From NCBI GenBank assembly GCA_002329495.1, contig DCTH01000121.1, forward strand, positions 1 through 10,086: a stretch of DNA of 10,086 bases. The letters run 5' to 3'. This stretch comes from Syntrophothermus sp. UBA1445. Its GTDB lineage: Bacteria > Bacillota > Syntrophomonadia > Syntrophomonadales > DTU052. A program made the position numbers and the translations under genes. Positions 1 through 5,280 of this stretch are shown here, piece after piece (position 1 is the stretch's first letter; each line of letters begins with the position of its first letter). The notes beneath the pieces were generated by a model that searched no databases, was not told the origin of the DNA, and saw only the letters and a list, made by a program, of their open reading frames with translations.

Positions 1-20
1 GAATCCGCCCATCGGCTCCA
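1..20 (+). tRNA. 3' end of a tRNA gene, probably tRNA-Thr (partial)
   Basis: The first bases fit the end of a tRNA: the last four bases of a T-loop (GAAT), the 3' strand of the T stem (CCGCC), the 3' acceptor strand CATCGGC, discriminator T and an encoded CCA at 18-20. The acceptor would pair with a 5' GCCGATG. That start, together with U73, is typical of bacterial tRNA-Thr; Gly or Cys cannot be excluded because the anticodon lies outside the window. Confidence 0.75.
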
Positions 21-33
21 CCTATAAAGCAAG

Positions 34-57
34 TAACCGCGCAGGATTGCGCGGTTA
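34..57 (+). terminator. hairpin after the tRNA
   Basis: A 9-bp perfect stem (TAACCGCGC / GCGCGGTTA) closes a 6-base loop 14 bases after the tRNA CCA. The T-tract is poor (AACTTTAGTT), so termination is plausible but not textbook. It also lies downstream of the minus-strand SDR gene and could serve both directions. Confidence 0.45.
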
Positions 58-118
58 ACTTTAGTTGCAAGAAGGATTGGGAAACCAGCCCTTCTAGTAT
101 GTACCTCGCGTTCAAACT

Positions 119-883
119 CTAAAGAGACTCCCCACCATCCATCACAATTGTCTGGCCGGTTATGTATGACGAGGCATCAGATGCCAGGAACAGCACTACA
201 CGAGCTGCTTCTTCGGGCTGGGCGATGCGCCGGAGCGGAGTATGTTCCTCGGTTCGCTTCAACACTTCTTTATTGGTCCATAATGCGGTGCTGAATTTGG
301 TCTGTACCACTCCCGGTGCCAGAGCATTAACCCGGATTCCGTAAGGTCCCATTTCTTTCGCCATCGACTTGGTTAGCATGAGAACACCGGCCTTGCTTAT
401 GGAATACAGTCCTAAGTAGGGGCCCGCTACTAATCCGGCAACAGATGCTACATTAACAATCGTGCCGGCGCCCTGTTGCATCATTATCTTGCCAACCAGC
501 TGGCTGAGAATGGTGTACCCTTTCAGGTTGGTGTTCATAATTTGATCATACATTCGTTCTTCCTGGTCCACCAGCAGTCCCATGCCGGGATTGGTCGCCG
601 CGTTGTTGACCAGAATATCAATGTGACCAAACTCATTGGCAACCGTTTCTACCAGTCTTTTCAGATCAGCTACCTCGCGATTGTGAGCGGGTACAACCAG
701 GGCCTTTCTGCCCAGCGCACGAATCTCCTCGGCCACAATCTCCAAATCGGCTTTAGTACGGCTGGCAATTGCCACATCGGCTCCTGCATCAGCCAGAATG
801 AGGGCAGTCTCTTTGCCAATTCCTCTGCTGGCACCTGTTACTATCGCAACCTTGCCCTCAAGAGACAGATAAGAAGTATTCAT
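119..883 (-). CDS. SDR-family NAD(P)-dependent oxidoreductase (FabG-like)
   Basis: A classical short-chain dehydrogenase/reductase of 254 aa, a cytosolic Rossmann-fold enzyme that interconverts hydroxyl and carbonyl groups. Seen in the sequence: cofactor loop TGASRGIG (16-23), NNAA (93-96, usually NNAG), structural Asn119, catalytic Ser147 (NVAS), Tyr160 and Lys164 (YSISK), PG at 190-191, and the C-terminal GQTIVMDGG typical of the FabG/glucose dehydrogenase group. Arg42 just after beta strand 2 suggests NADP(H), which is inference. The start was chosen at ATG 883 because GGGAGG (891-896) lies 7 bases upstream; the adjacent ATG at 886 is an alternative. A longer frame back to 949 has no such site. 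The substrate cannot be read from the sequence; 3-oxoacyl-ACP or CoA, steroid or sugar substrates are all found in this group. It appears to be a single-gene unit. Confidence 0.93.
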   Translation of the reverse strand: MNTSYLSLEGKVAIVTGASRGIGKETALILADAGADVAIASRTKADLEIVAEEIRALGRKALVVPAHNREVADLKRLVETVANEFGHIDILVNNAATNPGMGLLVDQEERMYDQIMNTNLKGYTILSQLVGKIMMQQGAGTIVNVASVAGLVAGPYLGLYSISKAGVLMLTKSMAKEMGPYGIRVNALAPGVVQTKFSTALWTNKEVLKRTEEHTPLRRIAQPEEAARVVLFLASDASSYITGQTIVMDGGESL

Positions 884-993
884 CATTCTCCCTCCCAATC
901 GATTTTCATGTTTTTTTGAGATAGTACCTACCAGGCTGTTTTCCAACAAAAGAGTTCTTCTCCATTTATGTGTACTTCATTTATGCCTACTTT

Positions 994-1009
994 GTCAAAA
1001 GTTTTTGAC
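994..1009. promoter_or_regulatory. 16-bp palindrome upstream of the SDR gene
   Basis: GTCAAAA-GT-TTTTGAC is a perfect 7+2+7 inverted repeat, about 110 bases upstream of the SDR start. The minus strand contains TTGACA (997-992), a possible -35 box, but no good -10 follows at 16-18 bases. Either an operator or a chance AT-rich palindrome. Confidence 0.3.
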
Positions 1010-1024
1010 GGTTCTGATGTTTCA

Positions 1025-1042
1025 AGCAAGTTCTGCCCCCAA
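1025..1042 (-). promoter_or_regulatory. candidate sigma-54 promoter for the upstream SDR gene
   Basis: The minus strand reads TTGGGGGCAGAACTTGCTT around these positions. A GG and a GC separated by exactly 10 bases, with a perfect TTGCTT -12 element, fit the -24/-12 pattern (TGGCAC-N5-TTGCW). The -24 half is only partly matched. Transcription would start near 1014, leaving a leader of about 130 bases. No enhancer-binding regulator is in the window. Confidence 0.3.
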
Positions 1043-1182
1043 CTTTTAGCAAACCAATGGAGTATATAAGTACGGGGATGGTAAAGCGAAAAAATGATGA
1101 TAAAAGATGAGATGATCATCAGGATAAATCCCATAGTATGGGCCTTTATGATACTGGATGAGATGAAATGTACCTCAAGTAA

Positions 1183-1227
1183 TTGGTAATCAGCAGGTCG
1201 ACGGTTCAAATCCGGTCGTTGGCTCCA
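1183..1227 (+). pseudogene. 3' half of a tRNA-Thr(GGU), 5' half missing
   Basis: From the anticodon loop onward this reads as a tRNA: loop TTGGTAA (1183-1189, anticodon GGT, Thr), 3' anticodon strand TCAGC (1190-1194), variable AGGTC, a T-arm with loop TTCAAAT (1205-1211), acceptor 3' strand CGTTGGC (1217-1223), discriminator T and CCA (1225-1227). Upstream of 1183 the bases do not pair with TCAGC, and no D-arm or 5' GCCAACG is present in the preceding 280 bases. The T stem also has one A-G mismatch. It is therefore a decapitated gene rather than a working tRNA. The end of the remnant in the anticodon loop is where tRNA-targeting integrases often cross over. Confidence 0.75.
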
Positions 1228-1232
1228 CGAAG

Positions 1233-1268
1233 AAACAAGAGCCCGCGCTGGTTGCGTGGTTTTGTTTT
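1233..1268 (+). terminator. intrinsic terminator of the tRNA-Thr remnant
   Basis: CCGCGC (1243-1248) pairs with GCGTGG (1254-1259, one G-T) across a 5-base loop. Outer AAACAA (1233-1238) pairs with TTGTTT (1262-1267), and a TTTTGTTTT tract follows the stem. It sits directly after the tRNA 3' end, as expected for a tRNA gene that was once transcribed. Confidence 0.6.
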
Positions 1269-1324
1269 GAGAATTAACATACCCAACCGCCCATCCGGAC
1301 TTGCGGCAGGTTAACGTCCCGAAG

Positions 1325-1522
1325 TCACAGCAGGCTTCTCTTCCCCACAATTTTGCCTAACATTTCGAGCAGGACACTGCTTTGCACTTCCACGTAGCCG
1401 CCATCATGCTGATCGTCTCCATTGGGGACCATTACCAGCAGGAGATTGCCCGGGCTTTTTTCGCTTATTTCCAGGGTGTAATCGTTACCGGGGATAACCA
1501 GTTTAAGATACGGATCAGCCAT
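1325..1522 (-). CDS. small conserved-looking protein of unknown function, 65 aa
   Basis: Not recognised. The 65-aa protein is acidic to neutral with no signal peptide, membrane segment or Cys. It alternates short hydrophobic strands (YLKLVIPG, YTLEIS, NLLLVMV, YVEVQSSVLLEML) with polar turns, including a GDDQHDGG loop at 35-42, so a small beta-rich or alpha/beta fold is likely. ATG 1522 has a good GGAGG (1529-1533) 6 bases upstream, which supports a real gene despite its size. It is transcribed away from the MscS channel gene 155 bases away, so the two may share a divergent control region. Confidence 0.7.
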   Translation of the reverse strand: MADPYLKLVIPGNDYTLEISEKSPGNLLLVMVPNGDDQHDGGYVEVQSSVLLEMLGKIVGKRSLL

Positions 1523-1677
1523 GTTCTACCTCCGGTCAGATTGTTAACTAGGGGTTTCGCCAGATGGCAATAAATTCCTGCCTGCAAAATACGATGCTTG
1601 ACAGGATAGCTGGCGGTTATCGAAGATTACTTTCATTTTTATTGTGGAATATGGGAAAATAGAAAAGGTGATTGGAC

Positions 1678-2817
1678 TTGAAAGAAATTCTTGATGTACT
1701 CAGCCCGGCCTACAAATATATTCCCTTTTCCGCCGAGACCCTATATCCATGGCTTACCCAAATCGCTATTGCACTGGGGATCTTTCTGGGCGTCTATCTA
1801 TTCAGGAAGTTCTTGGTGCAGAAGATTCTTGCTCTACTGCTCAAGATAACCCATAAAACCCGGATCGACCTGGATACATTTTTAATTATGGCTTTTGAAA
1901 ACCCGCTGCGGCTGTTTTTTGTTGCGCTGGGGATTTATTTCGCTCTGGTCTACCTTCCGCTCAATGTGGAGACGAACGTGTTGATCTCCCGGCTTTTCCG
2001 ATCCGCGGTGGTTATTTTTATATCTCTCGGTCTCTGGAATCTGGTGGGGCTTTATAGTGATTCTGCCGAGGGAACGGGAAACCTGGCAAGTTTCAAAATT
2101 GACAAGATCCTGGTACCGTTCCTGTCAAGGGTTCTGAAATTCATAATCGTGGTGTTGGCCTTGAGCGTTATTCTGCAGGAGTGGGACTATGACATCAATG
2201 GCCTCATTGCCGGACTGGGGCTAGGGGGATTGGCTTTTGCTCTCGCCGCCCAACAGACCCTGGCTAATCTGTTTGGGGGCATTGTGATCATTACCGATAA
2301 GCCCTTTTCCATTGGCGATTGGATTCTGACCCCCAATGTGGAAGGGATCGTGGAGGACATAAACTTCCGCAGCACCAAAATTCGGACATTTACTCAGGCG
2401 GTGGTAACTGTACCTAATGCCACTCTGGCCAATGATCCGGTAACTAACTGGAGCCGCATGGATAAAAGAAGACTTACTTTCACCCTCGGGGTGAGCTATA
2501 GTACCCCTAGGGAGAAGCTTGAGAAATGTATTAATGATATCAGAGAGATGCTTCAAAACCACCCGGATATTCACCAGGATACTATTTTTGTCAATTTTGA
2601 TTCCTATGGTGATAGCAGCCTGAATATATTTCTTTACTTCTTTACCAAGACCACCGTTTGGAAAGAGTTCCTGCAGGTTAAGGAAGATGTTAATCTGAAG
2701 ATAATGAGTATATTGGAAGACGAAGGGATTTCAGTTGCCTTCCCCAGCACCAGCGTATATTTTGAGAACGATCTTACAACCATGGTCCAAAACAACGCCG
2801 ACACAGGCGGGAGCTAA
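1678..2817 (+). CDS. MscS-family small-conductance mechanosensitive channel
   Basis: A membrane channel expected to open under membrane tension and release solutes on osmotic downshock. The 379-aa protein has hydrophobic segments near residues 25-43, 75-95, 106-126 and 147-167. A Gly/Ala-rich pore helix at about 172-207 (GLGLGGLAFALAAQQTLANL, then FGGIVIITDKPFSIGDWI) is the family signature. The beta domain follows at about 208-262, with VPNATLANDPVTNWSRM, then a soluble alpha/beta C-terminal domain. It has more membrane segments than E. coli MscS (three) and is closer to YnaI/YbdG-like members. TTG 1678 is preferred because AGGTG (1666-1670) lies 7 bases upstream; TTG 1672 in the same frame leaves only 1 base. 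It appears monocistronic, ending about 100 bases before a terminator. Confidence 0.93.
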   Translation: MKEILDVLSPAYKYIPFSAETLYPWLTQIAIALGIFLGVYLFRKFLVQKILALLLKITHKTRIDLDTFLIMAFENPLRLFFVALGIYFALVYLPLNVETNVLISRLFRSAVVIFISLGLWNLVGLYSDSAEGTGNLASFKIDKILVPFLSRVLKFIIVVLALSVILQEWDYDINGLIAGLGLGGLAFALAAQQTLANLFGGIVIITDKPFSIGDWILTPNVEGIVEDINFRSTKIRTFTQAVVTVPNATLANDPVTNWSRMDKRRLTFTLGVSYSTPREKLEKCINDIREMLQNHPDIHQDTIFVNFDSYGDSSLNIFLYFFTKTTVWKEFLQVKEDVNLKIMSILEDEGISVAFPSTSVYFENDLTTMVQNNADTGGS

Positions 2818-2920
2818 AACAAATTCGTTCGTGGCTTTCGTGATAGAGTAAGGCTTTAATTCGCTTTCACCAGATAGAAATGTTCTCTCCTCCCCACAAC
2901 TGAAATAGGCAATGGAAAGA

Positions 2921-2954
2921 AAATCCCGTACCATCCTTGTGATACGGGATTTTT
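2921..2954. terminator. bidirectional intrinsic terminator
   Basis: A 10-bp perfect stem AAATCCCGTA (2921-2930) / TACGGGATTT (2943-2952) with a 12-base loop. It is followed by a T run on the plus strand and, on the minus strand, by TTTTCTTTCC. It lies between the convergent MscS and SDR genes and probably serves both. Confidence 0.85.
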
Positions 2955-3076
2955 GACCATTCTTAAATAAGTAACACTTGGCGAAAACCTTTGTAGAGGA
3001 AATCTGCTATGCCGGTATTTGCCTCAGTCCGACCAGATCCCGGTTAAGGGCAAAAAACACTCGGACGTATCGTAAC

Positions 3077-3850
3077 CTAGCCGCAGGTCATCCCACCGTC
3101 GATGATAAAGGTCTGTCCAGTGATGAAATCCGATGCGGGGGATGCCAGGAGCAGGATCAGGCCCTTCATATCATGATCCCCGCCAAACCTGCGCAGGGGT
3201 ATCCGGGGCAGCACCTTGTCCTTGGTCATCTCCAACAGACCGCTGCTCATATGAGTGGGGAAGTAACCAGGCGCGATGGCGTTGACATTGATACCATAAC
3301 GGGCCCATTTGATAGCCAGATCCTTGGTAAGTATGACTACCGCACCTTTACTGGCCTGATATGCGATGGTGTCCTGCATCTCCGGCTCGCTGCCCACGAA
3401 GGCCGCGATCGATGCGACGTTGATGATCTTCCCTCCGCCGTTTTCCTTCATCACCCGGGCGGCAATTGCTGACAGATCGAACAGCCCGGTTACGTTAATG
3501 TTGAATACCTTGTCCCATTTGTCCATTGGGTAGTGGAGGGAATCAGCCGCCCAGGTAATCCCGGCATTGTTGACCAATATATCGACTTTGCCGAATTCCT
3601 TAACGGTAAGGTCAATCAGGTTCTGACGGTCTTCGGCTTTCCCCACATCGCATGCGGCGGGTATAGCCCTGACCCCCAATTTCTCCAGTTCTTCACACAA
3701 TGCTGCGCAGCGTTCAACCTTGCGGGCAGCTACCACCACATTGGCCCCAGCCTCGGCCAAAGAGGTGCACATCTGCGCTCCCAGACCGATTGATCCGCCG
3801 GTGACCACGGCGGTTTTTCCCTTAAGGCTCAACAGATCAAATACGTTCAT
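3077..3850 (-). CDS. SDR-family oxidoreductase (gluconate-5-dehydrogenase/FabG-like)
   Basis: A complete 257-aa classical SDR, cytosolic and NAD(P)-dependent. Visible motifs: TGGSIGLG (17-24), CDV (68-70), NNAG (94-97), Asn119, Ser147 (NVAS), Tyr164 and Lys168 (YQASK), PGYFPTHM (194-201) and GQTFIIDGG (245-253). Arg43-Lys44 after beta 2 favours NADP(H), as inference. Its loop and active-site surroundings resemble proteins annotated as gluconate 5-dehydrogenase or 3-oxoacyl reductase, but the true substrate is unknown. It differs clearly from the SDR at 119-883, so the two are not recent duplicates. ATG 3850 has AAGGAG about 9 bases upstream. It lies 104 bases downstream of the ABM gene on the same strand, with hairpins but no T-tract between, so co-transcription is likely. 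Confidence 0.93.
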   Translation of the reverse strand: MNVFDLLSLKGKTAVVTGGSIGLGAQMCTSLAEAGANVVVAARKVERCAALCEELEKLGVRAIPAACDVGKAEDRQNLIDLTVKEFGKVDILVNNAGITWAADSLHYPMDKWDKVFNINVTGLFDLSAIAARVMKENGGGKIINVASIAAFVGSEPEMQDTIAYQASKGAVVILTKDLAIKWARYGINVNAIAPGYFPTHMSSGLLEMTKDKVLPRIPLRRFGGDHDMKGLILLLASPASDFITGQTFIIDGGMTCG

Positions 3851-3899
3851 CCTTTACAGCTCCTTCGAGTTTTAGTAATAGCACTGGATAATGTTTGCA

Positions 3900-3946
3900 G
3901 CAATAGTTGCCTGCCCTGAGGGCACCGCCGGTCCCAGGAATCCGGC
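3900..3946 (-). other. cluster of three small hairpins between two co-oriented genes
   Basis: Three short inverted repeats lie in a row: GCAA/TTGC (3900-3910), TGCCC/GGGCA (3912-3924) and GCCGG/CCGGC (3927-3946, 10-base loop). None has a T-tract, so they are not terminators. They may set the relative expression or mRNA stability of the ABM and SDR genes they separate. Confidence 0.4.
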
Positions 3947-3954
3947 TAACCGCA

Positions 3955-4254
3955 CTATCCTTTATCGGCAATTATGTCACAGAATTTCATTTTCGCTTTG
4001 TCACCCAGGTAGGGGACGATCTTCTTCATCATGATTTCCTGGAAATGAGGGGTCGATCCATGCAATTCCATGGCCGCCTTGTCCTTATATACCTCGTAAA
4101 AAATAAACTCAGTCGGGTCCTTCTTGGATTGGAGCAGGGTATAGGTCAGAGTACCTTCTTCGTCTGATATTTGGGCAACAAACGATTTCAGGATCTCAGC
4201 CAGTTCAGCTTCCATGCCGGGTTTTGCTTTCAGGGTTGCGATATTTGCGATCAT
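3955..4254 (-). CDS. antibiotic biosynthesis monooxygenase (ABM) domain protein, YgiN-like
   Basis: A 99-aa single-domain protein of the ABM dimeric alpha/beta-barrel fold. Members act as cofactor-free monooxygenases, quinol oxidases or haem-degrading enzymes; many are uncharacterised. Diagnostic features are an N-terminal strand MIANIATLKAKPGM, the central GTLTYTLLQSKKDPTEFIFYEVYKD (34-58) and the helix start AMELHGSTPHF (61-71) with His65 and His70, close to the usual HxxTPHF pattern. ATG 4254 lies 11 bases after GGAGG (4266-4270), rather long. An in-frame ATG at 4272 overlaps that site and is unlikely. It is first in a probable two-gene unit with the SDR at 3077-3850, so it may act on a quinone or carbonyl metabolite handled by that enzyme; this is inference. 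Confidence 0.88.
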   Translation of the reverse strand: MIANIATLKAKPGMEAELAEILKSFVAQISDEEGTLTYTLLQSKKDPTEFIFYEVYKDKAAMELHGSTPHFQEIMMKKIVPYLGDKAKMKFCDIIADKG

Positions 4255-4353
4255 TTTTTCAAACGCCTCCATTATTTTAGTTAAACTCACCTGATAAGAG
4301 TCGATGAGTCCATAATCATAGCATATAATTATATTCTGCTCTTGAGAAGTCCT

Positions 4354-4371
4354 AAGCATGAGCTATGCCAA
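4354..4371 (-). promoter_or_regulatory. candidate sigma-54 promoter of the ABM-SDR unit
   Basis: The minus strand reads TTGGCATAGCTCATGCTT: GG and GC are separated by 10 bases, with a TTGGCA -24 element and TGCTT -12 element. It lies about 100 bases upstream of the ABM start. A sigma-70 alternative exists just downstream: TATAAT at 4333-4328, and an extended TGCTATGAT. Neither has a good -35. Confidence 0.4.
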
Positions 4372-4587
4372 AACTTACCCGGGAGATATTCGGTTTTAAT
4401 TGTCTACAAATGCAAACCTGTCCGCACGCTTATTGCATCCGGTGATGGAATAAAGTGTAACTCGGTTAAGTTTATAGCCGCTGGAGTTTTGTGGGGGGAA
4501 AACCGAACTGGAGGTGGTGTCTAGGGCCTTATTAAGCCGATTTTATCAGAGAAATGATGGTTGGCGTGACCCAGCAATGGTCCTTGG

Positions 4588-4755
4588 TTAAAAGAAGAAT
4601 CCTCTTCCTCCGCAGCAGGGGAAGACTCCTAAAAGAAACGGGTTGATCAAGCCAAATTGAAAGTCGCGAGGCAAACCAAAATCCAAGAAATCGTCAAATC
4701 CCAGGACCCTGCCACAGCATGGGCAAATGAACCTTCTACCAGCGAGAAACGGCAG
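4588..4755 (-). CDS. possible small Cys/Phe/Gly-rich protein, about 55 aa, non-ATG start
   Basis: An open minus-strand frame in an otherwise empty 700-base region encodes about 55 residues ending in TAA at 4590-4588. It contains RRFICPCCGRVLGF, DDFLDFGLPRDF, GLINPFLLGVFP and CCGGRGFFF. The composition is strongly non-random: four paired or near-paired Cys-Cys/Cys-Pro sites and many Phe and Gly. The two Cys clusters (CPCC and PCC, about 30 residues apart) could bind metal or a cluster, which is inference. No ATG, GTG or TTG is available. A CTG at 4755 lies 7 bases after a purine tract AAAGGGGGG, which suggests either a rare CTG start or an ATG start lost by one mutation. It may therefore be a pseudogene. 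No family was recognised. Confidence 0.4.
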   Translation of the reverse strand: MPFLAGRRFICPCCGRVLGFDDFLDFGLPRDFQFGLINPFLLGVFPCCGGRGFFF

Positions 4756-4924
4756 TGTGATGCCCCCCTTTCTAATTACAATTCCAGCGGCTTTCCCCAG
4801 TATAAGATATGACTATTATTTCCATATTGTTCCAGAGGCTGAGAAGAGTGAAGGCCTTTGCATATGTCAGGTCACTGCCAGGAAGATTTCCTGTAATAAG
4901 GTGCACGGTTGTAAAGATTAAGGG

Positions 4925-4940
4925 TATAATTGGATATAAT
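4925..4940 (+). promoter_or_regulatory. -10 boxes upstream of the PC4-like gene
   Basis: Two perfect TATAAT hexamers (4925-4930 and 4935-4940) lie 47 and 37 bases before the ATG. The -35 is unclear: TTGTAA at 4909-4914 is 20 bases from the second box. The region from 4756 to 4924 shows nothing else. Confidence 0.45.
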
Positions 4941-4976
4941 AGCATATTTATGGTGAGAGTCGAGGAGGACGACGAT

Positions 4977-5216
4977 ATGGCGGAAGTTAAGTTTGAAATT
5001 GTGAAGAGCCTCGGGGTCTTATCAGAGACTTCGAAAGGCTGGATGAAAGAGATTAATCTGGTTAGCTGGAATGACCGGAATCCAAAGTATGATATTCGTG
5101 AATGGAGTCCTGACCATGAACGCATGAGTAAGGGCATCACCTTAAGCCCGGAGGAAATGGTGAAGTTGAAAGAAATTCTGGCAACGATTGACATCGAAAA
5201 CCTGGATCTGAAATAA
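4977..5216 (+). CDS. PC4/YdbC-family ssDNA-binding-like protein
   Basis: A 79-aa small protein matching the YdbC branch of the PC4 (transcriptional coactivator p15) family, whose members fold as a beta-rich dimer that binds single-stranded nucleic acid. Seen: FEIVKSLGVLSE (6-17), GWMKEINLVSWNDRNPKYDI (21-40), REWSPDHERMSKGITLSPEE (41-60) and a C-terminal amphipathic helix. This block order is that of bacterial YdbC proteins and the length is normal for them. ATG 4977 has GAGGAGG (4962-4968) 8 bases upstream; the frame remains open further upstream but has no ribosome site there. Its cellular role in bacteria is not established; nucleic-acid binding is expected from the family. It is monocistronic. 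Confidence 0.9.
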   Translation: MAEVKFEIVKSLGVLSETSKGWMKEINLVSWNDRNPKYDIREWSPDHERMSKGITLSPEEMVKLKEILATIDIENLDLK

Positions 5217-5235
5217 GTGGGAAAGATCAGGAAGG

Positions 5236-5259
5236 GGGGACCCCGAATCGGGGTTCCCC
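5236..5259. terminator. GC-rich hairpin between convergent genes
   Basis: GGGGACCCCG (5236-5245) pairs with CGGGGTTCCCC (5249-5259) with one bulged T and a 3-base loop. It lies 20 bases after the PC4-like gene and about 20 bases after the fusion gene on the other strand. There is no T-tract in either direction, so it could be a weak terminator or an mRNA 3' end stabiliser. Confidence 0.4.
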
Positions 5260-5280
5260 AACTGACCATGTGGATTCAGA

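Noticed and set aside
1..1227. tRNA ends at 1-20 and 1183-1227 as an attL/attR pair
   Set aside because: The acceptor (CATCGGC versus CGTTGGC) and T-stem sequences differ, whereas att cores should be identical; no integrase lies between them.
928..1350. 140-aa minus-strand open frame
   Set aside because: Its middle reads SQRPDLNRRPADYQ, the well-known false translation of the antisense of a tRNA T-arm. There is no ribosome site at its start or at the internal ATG at 1134, although the part from 1134 has a hydrophobic N-terminus.
1598..1626. TTGACA upstream of the MscS gene as a promoter
   Set aside because: The -35 is perfect but no acceptable -10 lies 16-18 bases downstream; kept only as a possibility.
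2978..3472. 164-aa plus-strand frame
   Set aside because: Antisense to the second SDR gene, with no ribosome site or recognisable motif.
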